Program-made: the position numbers and the translations under genes
Source of the DNA: CAYNFQ01 sp964396715
Lineage (GTDB): Bacteria; Patescibacteriota; Microgenomatia; Daviesbacterales; UBA10151
DNA length: 64,000 bases
Assembly (NCBI GenBank): GCA_964396715.1
Contig: CAYNFQ010000001.1
Coordinates: 124,001 to 188,000, forward strand
Reading direction: 5' to 3'
Notes under the pieces: generated by a model
What the model saw: the letters and a program-made list of their open reading frames with translations, nothing else
What the model was told of the DNA's origin: nothing
Database searches by the model: none
Part shown: piece by piece, positions 26,102-36,011 of the stretch
How positions within the stretch are numbered: the stretch's first letter is position 1
Layout of the letters: each line of letters opens with the position of its first letter

Positions 26102-28249
26102 ATGGATATTAAAAAAAATTTGAGTCCACTAATTATTTTAATAGTTTGTTTGATCCTTATTTTTGTATGGTTTAACAAGGGTTTGCTTTTTGCAGGTGGA
26201 GAGGGGGGAATCCCTTTTTATAACCTTTCAAAAACTGCAGAGCGCATTTCTTATCTTTGGATAGATGAAGAGGCTGGTTATCCGGGTGTAGGCAATCTAA
26301 CAGAAGTCCCTTACTATGCATTGCTTAAGATCCCTTTGCAGTTTGGTGTGCCTTCAAATCTGGTTCAGGCTTTTCATTTTTTCTTGGTTATGTTTACCGG
26401 CGTGGTTTCTGTATATTTTCTGATAAAAATAACCATAGAGGAAGAACTTAAAAAAAATCTTAATTTTTGGGGCGCAAAATATATATCTTTGATTGGCGCT
26501 ATCTTCTATTTATTAAATCCTTTTTCCATGTCGCAGGTTTTTGGCAGGAGTTTAAATATTCAATATCTTTCTTTTGTATTGCTGCCTTTATTTCTCCTGC
26601 TGTATATCAGGGGACTTAAAACAAGAAATCTAATATATGGCTTTTTAAGCTTGATACCTTCTTTTATCTTCTCAGGAGCGTATGGCAGTTTTGGATATAT
26701 ACCAGCACTTTGGTTTCTGGTATTTCTTTATACTGTATTTTACCTTTGGAAAAATAGAAGTAAAAGAGAAATTATTTTTGGTATTTTTTTCTTATCTTTT
26801 GTTTTTCTCAGCTGGATCATGGTAAATCTTTTTTGGATTATTCCGGTTTTTAAATTAGGGGGACAACAACTGGCAGCTTCCCTTAATGCGACAGAGGAAA
26901 ATCTTGGGTCTTTAAGAGGGGTGAGTAAGCATTTTTCTCTGCCTATTCTTATCAGGCTTCTTCATACAGGATATTTCTATGAGGATTTATACGGGATTGT
27001 TTATTCAAGTTTATTCTTTGTGATTATAAGTTGGATAATTCCTGTAGTGTCATTTTTTTCATTAACCCTTTTTAAGAAAGTAACCAGTTTTAAATTCTAC
27101 CTGACTTTATTTGTAATTTCCCTTTTTATATCTTTAGGTTCTAATTTCCCAACAGGCTGGTTATTTGAATTCATATTTGAAGCTGTACCTGCATTTCAAA
27201 TGTACAGGAATCCTTATGAAAAATTTGGGCTGATTTTTCTTTTAGCCTATACCCCATTTTTTGCATTGGGGACTCTGGTTTTGTCAGAAAAATTAGCTGC
27301 CTTTTTTAAACATCAACGTTTAAAGTATTTTTGGGTGGTGCTCATTCTTTTTCTGGTGAGTGGCATTTTTGTTTGGCCAATGTGGAAGGGAATTTTTGCA
27401 GGAGGTTACAGGATCAATACCTGGATAAACGTACCTGATTATTATAAAAATGCTAACGATTGGTTAAATCAGCAGGATGGAGATTTTAGATTGTTGCATC
27501 TTCCTTTAATTCCAGGAGATGGCATAAGGTATAAGTGGGATCATCCATATCAAGGCATTGAACCGTCTGAATTTTTATTTGATAGAGCATCAATAGCTCA
27601 AAATATTCCTTTTAACAAACAATATTACAATGTTTTACTTCAGCGCATTGGGATTTTCCAGCCAAATATTTTTGGTTCTGATCCTGATTTGACAAATTCG
27701 GAATTTAAATCCGAAAAATTAGGGGAAGAGTTAGCGAAATTAAATATTCGATATATAGTTTTACATAATGATATTGATGTTAGTTTCGGTGGTTTCAAAA
27801 CACCACAAGAAACTGCAGTCTATTTGGCCAAAGATAAAAAAATAATCAAAGTTAAAAGTTTCGGTCAGCTGGATATATATGAGGTGGAAATTCCCCAAAA
27901 TATTCAAATTATTTATTCTCCATCAACTACTTTAATCTATGAAAAAATTAACCCCGCTTTTTATAAAGTAAAAGTTACTGATGAAGTTAAACCTTTTAAT
28001 TTGAATTTTCTTATGTCTTACAATTCAAATTGGCACGCTGTTATTGATGGTGAAGTAATACAGGATCATGTAAAATTATTTTCGTATGGAAATTCCTGGG
28101 AAGTTAACAAAACCGGCAGTTTTGAAATAGATTTAGTTTATAAACCGCAGGAACTGGTTAAACAGGGACAAATAATTTCAACGTTTTCGTTTATAGTAAT
28201 ATCTCTGCTGATGGTCTGTTACCAAATTATATGGAAAAAAAGAATTTAA
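26102..28249 (+). CDS. AftD/YfhO-like GT-C membrane glycosyltransferase
   Basis: 715 residues from ATG 26102 (ATG 26099 adjacent; the frame is open back to 26000). There are about twelve helices in residues 10-450, an acidic first loop (AGGEGGIPFYNL, then SYLWIDEEAGYPGVG), and a NPYEKFGLIFLLAY helix shared with the three later paralogues. A large outside domain follows (LLHLPLIPGDGIRYKWDHPYQG) with a YfhO-like SYNSNWHAVIDG...Y-N-W terminal block and a last helix. It probably transfers sugars from lipid donors outside the membrane. It is the shortest of the four paralogues and has no small membrane partner gene. Confidence 0.82.
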   Translation: MDIKKNLSPLIILIVCLILIFVWFNKGLLFAGGEGGIPFYNLSKTAERISYLWIDEEAGYPGVGNLTEVPYYALLKIPLQFGVPSNLVQAFHFFLVMFTGVVSVYFLIKITIEEELKKNLNFWGAKYISLIGAIFYLLNPFSMSQVFGRSLNIQYLSFVLLPLFLLLYIRGLKTRNLIYGFLSLIPSFIFSGAYGSFGYIPALWFLVFLYTVFYLWKNRSKREIIFGIFFLSFVFLSWIMVNLFWIIPVFKLGGQQLAASLNATEENLGSLRGVSKHFSLPILIRLLHTGYFYEDLYGIVYSSLFFVIISWIIPVVSFFSLTLFKKVTSFKFYLTLFVISLFISLGSNFPTGWLFEFIFEAVPAFQMYRNPYEKFGLIFLLAYTPFFALGTLVLSEKLAAFFKHQRLKYFWVVLILFLVSGIFVWPMWKGIFAGGYRINTWINVPDYYKNANDWLNQQDGDFRLLHLPLIPGDGIRYKWDHPYQGIEPSEFLFDRASIAQNIPFNKQYYNVLLQRIGIFQPNIFGSDPDLTNSEFKSEKLGEELAKLNIRYIVLHNDIDVSFGGFKTPQETAVYLAKDKKIIKVKSFGQLDIYEVEIPQNIQIIYSPSTTLIYEKINPAFYKVKVTDEVKPFNLNFLMSYNSNWHAVIDGEVIQDHVKLFSYGNSWEVNKTGSFEIDLVYKPQELVKQGQIISTFSFIVISLLMVCYQIIWKKRI

Positions 28250-29400
28250 AAATTTATATTTTTGCCCTAGCTGCAACAGGTTCGGGAATTTCTGGTTCTG
28301 ACAGGATTTTTATTGAATTTACTAGAAAGTGGAGTAAAGAAGTTCCAGTGATAGTCTATCTATGGAGGGAGGGTTATGAGATGTGCCAAAGGCAAAATCT
28401 GGGAATATCAAATATTGAATATCGAATATCGAATATGAAATCATGGAGACCTTTTAGATTTCTAATAAATTACATAGTTAGAATTATAGAGGGGATAAAA
28501 CTAGGGACTATCTTAAAATTAAAAAATACTCCCCAAATCATTATTTATTCAGCTTCGGAATTTTGGATGGATTCATTGCTGGCATTTTTATTAAAATTGC
28601 GCTTTCCCAAGGTTAAATGGGCTGCAGCATGGTATCAAACTGCACCTAGTCCGCTAAAAGGATTTTCCGGGTCTTTAATTTATTGGTTAGTTCAACTTCC
28701 AATAAAACCTCTGATTGATAGATTTGCTAACTTTGTTTTAGTAAATAATGATATGGAGAAGAAGGTTTTCAAGAGACTGAACAGAAAAAATAAAGCAATA
28801 GTTGTTTTGGGAGCAATAGATCTAGAGGGAATAAAAAAGTGGCAAAAGATTATCGGTAAAAAGAAGAAAATTTATGACGGAGTATTTCAAGGCAGGTTTC
28901 ATCCGCAAAAAGGAGTTTTGGAGCTTATTGGTATATGGAAGAAGGTGGTTGATAAGAAACCGGATGCAAAATTGGTAATGATAGGGGATGGGCCACTGAT
29001 GGAAAATGTCAAATTACAAATTACAAATTACAAATTAAACAAAAACATCATTCTCAAAGGGTATATGTTTGATGGGGAAGAGAAATATAAGATATTTGCC
29101 CAAAGCAAAATTGTGGTGCATCCTGCCATCTTTGATTCCGGCGGTATGGCATCGGCCGAGGCAATGGCTTTTGGATTGCCTTGCGTGGGTTTTAATTTAA
29201 AATCATACATTTACTATTACCCTTCAGGAATGGAAAAGGTTGATGAAGGAAATACCGAAGCTTTTGCCAAAAAAATACTTGAGCTTCTAAGTAATAAAAC
29301 TTTATATGAAAAAGTATCCAAAGAAACATTGTATCTAATTAATTATAAATGGTCATGGGAATATAGGGCTCGTCAAATACTACAAGCAGTGTTAGAATAA
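28231..29400 (+). CDS. family 4 glycosyltransferase (GT-B) with two repeat insertions
   Basis: A 389-residue GT4. The N-terminus reads IYIFALAATGSGISGSDRIFIEFTRKW. The donor domain has FQGRFHPQKGVLELIGIWKK, LVMIGDGPLMEN and the catalytic HPAIFDSGGMASAEAMAFGLPCVGF (near 300-324). Two heptameric repeat arrays lie in surface loops: residues about 58-70 (NIEYRISNMKSW) and about 260-271 (VKLQITNYKLNK). Both keep the frame. It overlaps the giant membrane-protein gene by 19 nt. Confidence 0.88.
   Translation: MEKKNLKIYIFALAATGSGISGSDRIFIEFTRKWSKEVPVIVYLWREGYEMCQRQNLGISNIEYRISNMKSWRPFRFLINYIVRIIEGIKLGTILKLKNTPQIIIYSASEFWMDSLLAFLLKLRFPKVKWAAAWYQTAPSPLKGFSGSLIYWLVQLPIKPLIDRFANFVLVNNDMEKKVFKRLNRKNKAIVVLGAIDLEGIKKWQKIIGKKKKIYDGVFQGRFHPQKGVLELIGIWKKVVDKKPDAKLVMIGDGPLMENVKLQITNYKLNKNIILKGYMFDGEEKYKIFAQSKIVVHPAIFDSGGMASAEAMAFGLPCVGFNLKSYIYYYPSGMEKVDEGNTEAFAKKILELLSNKTLYEKVSKETLYLINYKWSWEYRARQILQAVLE
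28405..28439 (+). repeat. heptameric tandem repeat in the GT4 N-terminal domain
   Basis: Five 7-nt units: ATATCAA, ATATTGA, ATATCGA, ATATCGA, ATATGAA. The array is open in the coding frame and encodes part of NIEYRISNMK. Confidence 0.88.
29010..29037 (+). repeat. heptameric tandem repeat in the GT4 C-terminal domain
   Basis: Four perfect copies of CAAATTA encode QITNYKL-type sequence in a loop of the donor domain. The unit is stop-free in all three forward frames; its reverse complement (TAATTTG) has a stop. Confidence 0.92.
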
Positions 29401-29407
29401 TTTCTTA

Positions 29408-30319
29408 ATGAAAAATTATCCCGGCGTTTCGGCAGTAATCCCGAGTTTTAATGATAAGAAAAAAGTTTTCCGGCTTTTGGATTCTTTAAAAAAATCAAAA
29501 TATAAAAAATTGGAAATTATTGTTGTTATAAACGGGTTGATAGATACCCTTTTGGAGGGAAAGATTAAATACAAATGGGTCCGCTGGATTGATGCGGGAA
29601 GGGAAAATATTGGCCAGACCGGATGCTACAATTTAGGTTTTGCGCATGCTAATAGAAAAAATCACATACTTTATGTTGATTCCGATGTGGTTGTAGATAA
29701 GGAGATGGTTTCTAAATTGGTAGAAAGAGCCCAGTCAGATAAAAAAATTGGTATAGTTACCCCCATGATTTTATATTTATCCGATAAAGATTGGGTTAAT
29801 CAGGCAGGGGCAAGTGTGAATTTGATAACAGGAAAAGTAACAGTGGGCTGGGGTCCAAAAAAGGATTTTTTAATAGCAAAAGAAGTGCAAAATTCTGGTA
29901 CCCTGATGCTTTTTAAAAGACAGGTGGTTGATAAAATCGGAGGAGTTGATGATTGGTTCCTTTGTTATTTTGACCCGGACTATTGTCTGAGAGCCAAAAA
30001 GGCAGGGTTTATAACCTGGTATGAGCCGAAAGCAATCTGTTACCATGATCAGTCTAAAAACCCAAATGTCTGGAGACCAAGAGTATTAACAAGGGCATAT
30101 CTTTTGGGAAGAAACAGGGTTTTATTTATGAGAAGGCATGGAAATATAGTTACTTTCTCCTTTTTTTTGCCCTTAATTTTAGGTTTTTATCTTTTTGAAT
30201 GCATTAAATTTGGACAAATTATTAAATTCTTTAAACTTTTGTGGGGGAGTATTGTAGGGTATTTTTATCCATTAAGATCAGGTAATTTTATCCCGCTGCC
30301 AAAAGTAAACCGCACATGA
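29408..30319 (+). CDS. family 2 glycosyltransferase
   Basis: A 303-residue GT2. AVIPSFNDKKKVFRLLDSL (near 9-27), IIVVINGLID, the metal site ILYVDSDVVVD (near 80-90) and WFLCYFDPDYCLRAKKAGF in the acceptor domain define the fold. The C-terminus has a hydrophobic pair (FSFFLPLILGFYLFECI and the region after it), likely membrane-associated. The usual DNxSxD motif is replaced by INGLID, so it is a divergent member. It follows the GT4 by 7 nt and overlaps the GT2-methyltransferase fusion by ATGA. Confidence 0.87.
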   Translation: MKNYPGVSAVIPSFNDKKKVFRLLDSLKKSKYKKLEIIVVINGLIDTLLEGKIKYKWVRWIDAGRENIGQTGCYNLGFAHANRKNHILYVDSDVVVDKEMVSKLVERAQSDKKIGIVTPMILYLSDKDWVNQAGASVNLITGKVTVGWGPKKDFLIAKEVQNSGTLMLFKRQVVDKIGGVDDWFLCYFDPDYCLRAKKAGFITWYEPKAICYHDQSKNPNVWRPRVLTRAYLLGRNRVLFMRRHGNIVTFSFFLPLILGFYLFECIKFGQIIKFFKLLWGSIVGYFYPLRSGNFIPLPKVNRT

Positions 30320-31872
30320 AAAACAAATTAGCTTCGGTTGTAATAGTCACACATAATAGGAAGAAAGACTTGCTGGAATGTATAGATTCTTATTTTAAGT
30401 CAAGTTATCACCCGATTGAAGTAATTGTTGTAGATAATGCCTCAAATCCTGCCGTAAAAACATATCTTCCAAAAAAATATCCTAAGGTAAGAGTAATAAC
30501 CAATAATAGAAACCTGGGGGCAGCGGAAGGAAGAAATATAGGTTTGGATACCTCAGTGGGGGAGTATATCCTGTTTTCGGATGATGATGCTTTTTGCGAT
30601 AAAGATATGGTTAAGTATTTGGTTGAGGCATTCAAAAAAAAGCGTAAGGCAGGGATAATCCAGCCTTTGGTTTATGACAAACAAAAGAAAAATTATTTAC
30701 AGGGGGCAGGTCATGATATTGATCTAACAACTGGAAGAATTAAGGCCTGGGGAGTCAGAGAAGAAGATAAGGGCCAATATGAAGGTTTAAGAAAAGTGCC
30801 AATGGTAGGATGTGTCTGGATGGTTAGAAAAGAAGTGTTTGAACAGGTGGGTAAATTTGATGCGGAATACTTTATTCCCTATGAAGACAGCGATTTTTGT
30901 TTGAGAGCATCAAATGCCGGTTTTGAAATTTATTGTTACTCAATGGCTAAATCTTGGCATTTGGGTCTTAAAACAACTCATGTACATCCCCTGGTAGAGT
31001 GGTTAGGAATAACAACTCCGGAAAGATCGTATAGAGTTGCCAGAAACAAAATAATTTTTATGGCAAAAAACTCAAAATTTCCCAACAATTTGTTATTTTT
31101 CGGGCTATTTATGCCTGCATATTTGATTTTGCACTCATTAGTAATAATGTTGAGCGGTAGGTGGGATTTGTTAACAAGATACTGGCAGGGTGTTATCTCC
31201 GGGATATGGTATGGAATAAGGAGATTATTTAATAAAGCGACCATCATTATACTTTCCTTCACTGATCCGCTCCCATGGGTTTTGGATAAAAAGACAACAA
31301 GCATTTTAGACGTAGGGTGTGGAGAGGGTTTACCTATGAAGTTAATTAAAATAAGACTTAAGATAGAAAATTCAACCGGAGTAGATTTATTCAAGCCCTA
31401 TATAGAAAAGGGAAGACAGTTTCAAATACATGATAATTACAAAATTCAGGATATAAGAAAGATAAATTTTAAAAATAGGTCTTATGATACGGTTATAGCG
31501 TCTCATGTTTTGGAACATCTTCCCAAAGATGATGCATTGAACCTTTTGCAAAAAATAGAGAAAATTGCCTCAAGACAAATAATTATAGCTTGCCCGATTG
31601 GACAGATGTATCACCCTGAAACAGACGGAAATAAACTGCAATTACACCTTTCGGCTTTTGAACCGGAAGAATTTGAAAAAAGGGGTTATAAAATTATTAG
31701 GTATGGGTTCAGATGGTTGTTGGGAGAAGGAGGGATAATGGAATCATTTTCTAATATTTTCATCACGGAGATTTGTTTTACTATTCACTTGCTATTTACG
31801 CCTATTTTTTATATATTTCCCAATATTGGAAGCTACACATTTGTGGCCTACAAAAAATGTAATGAAGCATAA
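30316..31872 (+). CDS. bifunctional GT2 glycosyltransferase and SAM-dependent methyltransferase
   Basis: 518 residues in two domains. Residues 1 to about 300 are GT2: VVIVTHNRKKDLLECIDSYF, VVDNASNPAV, FSDDDAFCDKDM (metal site near 88-99) and YFIPYEDSDFCLRASNAGF, followed by a hydrophobic hinge. From about 315 a class I methyltransferase begins: SILDVGCGEGLPMKLI (near 328-343), STGVDLFKPYI and VIASHVLEHLPKDDAL (near 392-407). The methyltransferase half is closely similar to the next, free-standing gene. The fusion suggests that sugar transfer and methyl capping are linked. Confidence 0.9.
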   Translation: MKNKLASVVIVTHNRKKDLLECIDSYFKSSYHPIEVIVVDNASNPAVKTYLPKKYPKVRVITNNRNLGAAEGRNIGLDTSVGEYILFSDDDAFCDKDMVKYLVEAFKKKRKAGIIQPLVYDKQKKNYLQGAGHDIDLTTGRIKAWGVREEDKGQYEGLRKVPMVGCVWMVRKEVFEQVGKFDAEYFIPYEDSDFCLRASNAGFEIYCYSMAKSWHLGLKTTHVHPLVEWLGITTPERSYRVARNKIIFMAKNSKFPNNLLFFGLFMPAYLILHSLVIMLSGRWDLLTRYWQGVISGIWYGIRRLFNKATIIILSFTDPLPWVLDKKTTSILDVGCGEGLPMKLIKIRLKIENSTGVDLFKPYIEKGRQFQIHDNYKIQDIRKINFKNRSYDTVIASHVLEHLPKDDALNLLQKIEKIASRQIIIACPIGQMYHPETDGNKLQLHLSAFEPEEFEKRGYKIIRYGFRWLLGEGGIMESFSNIFITEICFTIHLLFTPIFYIFPNIGSYTFVAYKKCNEA

Positions 31873-32554
31873 TCACCGGCATGAATTTGAAAAAGATTCA
31901 CAGAGCAAGTTTAAATTATTTTTAATGGCTATATCCGATCCATTGTCTTGGGTTGTTGATAAATCGGTAAGGTCAATATTGGATTTGGGGTGCGGTCAGG
32001 GCAAGCCAATGGCTATGATCAAACTTTGGCACAAAATAGATACTGCGGTGGGAGTTGAGCTATATAAGCCGTATATTAAACTTGCAAGAAAGCAGAAGTT
32101 ACACGATAAATATATTATTGGAGATGTAAGAGAGGTTAATTTTAAACCAAAATCTTACGATTTAGTTTTAGCCTCCCATGTTCTAGAGCATCTTCCTAAA
32201 AAGGATGCATGGAAACTTTTGAGCAAGATGGAAAAAATTGCCAAGATGCAAATTATTGTGGCAACGCCGATCGGAGCAATTTATCAACCTGCTTTTGATG
32301 ATAATAAACTCCAGCAACACAAATCACATTTTCTGCCGGAAGAATTTGAAAAAAGAGGTTACAAGGTGATCAAATACGGTTTAAGATTTCTTTTGGATGA
32401 ACATTCCGGGGGATTAGTTTACAAATTTAGCAATCCTACTGTTAAAAAAATTATCTATATTGTTAATTTTTTAATGACTCCTCTTTACTATCTATTCCCT
32501 CAAATTTGTGATTATTCGTTTGTGGCCTACAGGAGTATTAATAGTGAAAATTAA
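31862..32554 (+). CDS. class I SAM-dependent methyltransferase, paralogue of the preceding fusion domain
   Basis: 230 residues from ATG 31862; the frame is open to 31826. It aligns by eye with the C-terminal domain of the preceding fusion: DPLSWVVDKSVRSILDLGCGQG, VGVELYKPYI, VLASHVLEHLPKKDAW, EEFEKRGYKVIKYG and the ending FVAYRSINSEN against FVAYKKCNEA. The pair therefore arose by duplication. It overlaps the fusion by 11 nt and the next giant membrane-protein gene by 11 nt. Target unknown; a glycan hydroxyl is likely. Confidence 0.88.
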   Translation: MKHNHRHEFEKDSQSKFKLFLMAISDPLSWVVDKSVRSILDLGCGQGKPMAMIKLWHKIDTAVGVELYKPYIKLARKQKLHDKYIIGDVREVNFKPKSYDLVLASHVLEHLPKKDAWKLLSKMEKIAKMQIIVATPIGAIYQPAFDDNKLQQHKSHFLPEEFEKRGYKVIKYGLRFLLDEHSGGLVYKFSNPTVKKIIYIVNFLMTPLYYLFPQICDYSFVAYRSINSEN

Positions 32555-35500
32555 AGATTACCTCTCAGTTGCCTTTTTATTTATTTTGTCAACTATACTT
32601 ATTTTGATTTGGTTTAAGCAAGGACTGGCATTTGGCGGAGGAGACGTAGGTTTGCCCACTTTTAACCCCCAAAGGATTTTTCAATTTATCAGTCATATCT
32701 GGTGGGAAGCATCAGCCCCGGGTTTTCCAAGACCCCAGGGAATAACGGGTACCCCCTTTTATTTTTTGTTGTCCTTATTACAAAAAATAATTCCCTCATA
32801 TGTATTAATGCAGGCTTTAATCTTCTGGTTGGTACTTTTTTTTATGGGGCTGGGTATGTACCTGGTTTCAAAAAGCGTTTTCGGAAAAGAAAAAGTGCTA
32901 ATACCTCTTGTCTCCAGCATACTGTATCTCGTTAATCCTTATATGCAAATTTCAGTTTGGCATAGGTTTGTGCACACCACTTTTTTTCTGGCATCGACAC
33001 TGCCTTTTTTGTTTATTTTTTGGCGCAGGTGGATTACATCAGGAAAACGATTAGATCTTCTTATTTTTTCTTTAATTAATGTTTTAGGTGCAATAATTTT
33101 CAGCACTTTGGGGTTTGTGATCAGTTTGTGGGTTTTTTTATTTTTTACCTCTTTTTTTATTATTTTTATACCGCGAAAAAGTTTATTCGAGGCAAAAACA
33201 ATTATAGTAAGATCTACTGCGGGATTTATTGTTTGGGTATTTATATCTTTGTGGTGGATTTTGCCCCTTTTTGCTACTTCGCAGGCGATTTTTTCCAGAC
33301 AGCACTCTTCAGCTGAGAGTGTAACAAACTTAATTGTTTTAAGCAACCAAACGGCAATTCCCAATACCTTGCAGGGAATTAACCCTTTTTATTTGTTTGA
33401 AGAAAAAGAATGGGGGGAAATTTACAATCAGTGGTATTTTCTACTGATGCCATTCATCCTAGTTACCCTGGCAGTTTTGGGGTTTGTAAGGGGTTTGGGT
33501 GATCGCAAATTTATTTTTTGGAGCCTGCTTTTTTTAGTAAGCATAATTTTTGCCAAAGGGGCGGCAGCCCCTTTTGGAGGCGGTTTTGTATATTTGTTTA
33601 GTAAATTTTTTGTATTGGGAGTTTTGAGAAATCCGTTTGAGAAAATAGGTATTTTTATACCCTTTACTTACGCCATCCTTATCCCGATAGGCTTGATCAC
33701 TTTTTTTAAATTTGCCAAAAAAGCGAAACTTCAATATATAGTTATGCCATTTGTATCTATATTGCTGATTTTGATTTTAGTCATTTGGCATTGGCCATTT
33801 TGGCAGGGAAAATTATTCGGAAGCCAATATAGTCCGCCCGAAGTTCAGGTACCGGATTATTATTTAAAGGCAGATAATTGGATAAAGGAACAAGGAAAGG
33901 ATGGAAGAATTCTTCACCTGCCGCTGGTTGTCGGTGAAGCAACTGCGTATAAGTGGGAGTATGGCTACAGAGGTGTTGAGCCGAGCCAGGTTTTTTTCAC
34001 TTCAAATCCTTCTCTGTCCCAGGGGTTTAATTTAAGCTTTTTGGATGATGCGCTAGCAACGCTGCAGATATTTTTAAACAGGAGTGATTTTGTTGATGAA
34101 GATCAAATCAGGCAACTTCTTAAAATTTTTGGGATCCGATACATTGTTTTACATCTTGATATGGATCCAACATATATGGACGTATACAACCCAATAAGGC
34201 TTAAAAAACAATTGGGTCAGCTTAAGTTTCTAAAAAAACAGAATGAATTCGGCAAACTTATTATATATGAGGTTCTGGAAGAAAACCCTATCATTTTTAC
34301 AGCTTCATCTTTTGATTATTTACTAATGGGAGAGAAAAATCAATTTTGGCCCTGGTTAATTAAGAATAAAAACAATCAACTTATCTCAGGGATAGACTTG
34401 GATGAAGATTCGATTCATACGGATCATTCGATAGTAGTTGCTTCTTTCTCATTTGATACACCGCCCTCAAATCCCGTGGAAGAAAAAATAGAATTGGATC
34501 AGCTTCCATCTGTCCGGATACTACCAGGATCCCCCTTTTATTTTTTAATAAGGCTGAAAGAGTACTTTGAAACATATTCTGTTTTTGGGAAAGAACGTAT
34601 TTCAAAACAAATCCTCTTTGCCAGTAAAAGGCTTGTGGAAGCGGTTAAGATAAAGGAACTTGATAAAAACAACCAAATCTCGGCAATTTTAACAGATTAT
34701 TCAGACCTTTTGGACAAGCTGAAACTATCATTAAAAGGGGCATTTCCCTATGAAAAATCTGCAGTTGATGCAATATTTGCAAGACATAGTGTTATTTTAG
34801 ATTCACTTACAGATTCCGCTGTTACAGGTAGTGAGAAGGAAATTGTAGTAAAAGCTAAAGAAAAATTGGCCGAAGATTTGAGTTTATGGGGTTTGCGGCC
34901 TCTTATCGCTTTTAATAAAGAAACATCATTGTATAACAGAAGAGTATTTACATTTCAGGTTTCGAAAACAGGGGATTATGAGGTTTTATTCGGCCTGGAT
35001 AAAGGAAATAGCTTTGATGAAATTTTTGATATAGCTTTGGATGGAAAACCGATCTTAAAAAATAATCCGACTGATCTGGAACAACCGGTCAAAATAATAA
35101 GTTTCGGCAAAATATATTTAGAGCCAGGTTATCATGAATTAAGTTACCGTTCCAAAAAAATTCCCGTAAATATTTTATCGCTTGATAAGTGGTTTAAGTC
35201 GGAAAAAGGCGAGTTTAGCGGAAACTCAGATGAGATGAGTATAAGCAGTGAGATAAATGAAACAGCGAGCATGCAATTGCCTATGAAAGATTTTATTGCC
35301 GGGAATACTTATATACTTCGATTTGAATACTGGGTTCAAAAAGGCAAGGGGCCGATAGTGCAAGTACTTTCGGATAACGACCCAATAATAAAAGGTAAAA
35401 GAGAGATGAAAGCAGATAAGCAGTTTGCCGCCGAAACCTATAACCGTTATTGGCAAAATGCGTTTGTGAGTTTTGAACCCCGTTTGTCAGCCGATGATAC

Positions 35501-36011
35501 TTTAATTGAGATATCGGTTGAACCCTGGAATGATTGTGAGATAATCAGCCCGATTCGTTCGACTTGCAAGATTAAGAAATTTAGAAAACAATTTGACAGA
35601 AAAAGCACATTGATTGTCAAAAATGTTGTCCTTGAAAGAATTTCCAGGTCTGAGATTTTTCTTAAAACCTCAAATAGCAAAATTAAAGAGTCTACAAATT
35701 CAGGCAGGGTTGAATATGCTAGGGAAAACCCTTCTTTTGTCAGGGGGAAATTAAAAATCGATAAACCCCAAGTTTTGGTATTCGCTGAAACTTTCGATAA
35801 GGGTTGGAAGTTAGATTTATTTAAAGAGGGTAGAAAAATTAATCCTCAGGAGCATTTATTGGTAAACGGTTATGCTAATGGTTGGTTGGTAAAGGAAGCT
35901 GGAGAATATGAATTCTCTATCAATTTTGACGCCCAGAAACTAGTCAACATAGGCGGTATAATATCTATGATAACTTTGGGGGGATTACTATTATGGCTTA
36001 TCAGAAAATAA
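32544..36011 (+). CDS. AftD-like giant GT-C membrane glycosyltransferase, tandem copy 1
   Basis: 1155 residues from GTG 32544, inside the end of the methyltransferase gene. The membrane half has GGGDVGLPTFNPQRIFQFI and a WWEASAPGFPRPQG loop, then NPYMQISVWHRFVH and RNPFEKIGIFIPFTYA. The outside half (about residues 440-1120) has GRILHLPLVVGEA, YKWEYGYRGVEPSQVFF, IRYIVLHLDMDP, a carbohydrate-binding-like beta region, and the terminal GWKLDLFKEG...NGYANGWLV block with a last helix. It is similar in length and sequence to the next giant. It probably acts on a lipid-linked glycan outside the membrane. Confidence 0.85.
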   Translation: MKIKDYLSVAFLFILSTILILIWFKQGLAFGGGDVGLPTFNPQRIFQFISHIWWEASAPGFPRPQGITGTPFYFLLSLLQKIIPSYVLMQALIFWLVLFFMGLGMYLVSKSVFGKEKVLIPLVSSILYLVNPYMQISVWHRFVHTTFFLASTLPFLFIFWRRWITSGKRLDLLIFSLINVLGAIIFSTLGFVISLWVFLFFTSFFIIFIPRKSLFEAKTIIVRSTAGFIVWVFISLWWILPLFATSQAIFSRQHSSAESVTNLIVLSNQTAIPNTLQGINPFYLFEEKEWGEIYNQWYFLLMPFILVTLAVLGFVRGLGDRKFIFWSLLFLVSIIFAKGAAAPFGGGFVYLFSKFFVLGVLRNPFEKIGIFIPFTYAILIPIGLITFFKFAKKAKLQYIVMPFVSILLILILVIWHWPFWQGKLFGSQYSPPEVQVPDYYLKADNWIKEQGKDGRILHLPLVVGEATAYKWEYGYRGVEPSQVFFTSNPSLSQGFNLSFLDDALATLQIFLNRSDFVDEDQIRQLLKIFGIRYIVLHLDMDPTYMDVYNPIRLKKQLGQLKFLKKQNEFGKLIIYEVLEENPIIFTASSFDYLLMGEKNQFWPWLIKNKNNQLISGIDLDEDSIHTDHSIVVASFSFDTPPSNPVEEKIELDQLPSVRILPGSPFYFLIRLKEYFETYSVFGKERISKQILFASKRLVEAVKIKELDKNNQISAILTDYSDLLDKLKLSLKGAFPYEKSAVDAIFARHSVILDSLTDSAVTGSEKEIVVKAKEKLAEDLSLWGLRPLIAFNKETSLYNRRVFTFQVSKTGDYEVLFGLDKGNSFDEIFDIALDGKPILKNNPTDLEQPVKIISFGKIYLEPGYHELSYRSKKIPVNILSLDKWFKSEKGEFSGNSDEMSISSEINETASMQLPMKDFIAGNTYILRFEYWVQKGKGPIVQVLSDNDPIIKGKREMKADKQFAAETYNRYWQNAFVSFEPRLSADDTLIEISVEPWNDCEIISPIRSTCKIKKFRKQFDRKSTLIVKNVVLERISRSEIFLKTSNSKIKESTNSGRVEYARENPSFVRGKLKIDKPQVLVFAETFDKGWKLDLFKEGRKINPQEHLLVNGYANGWLVKEAGEYEFSINFDAQKLVNIGGIISMITLGGLLLWLIRK

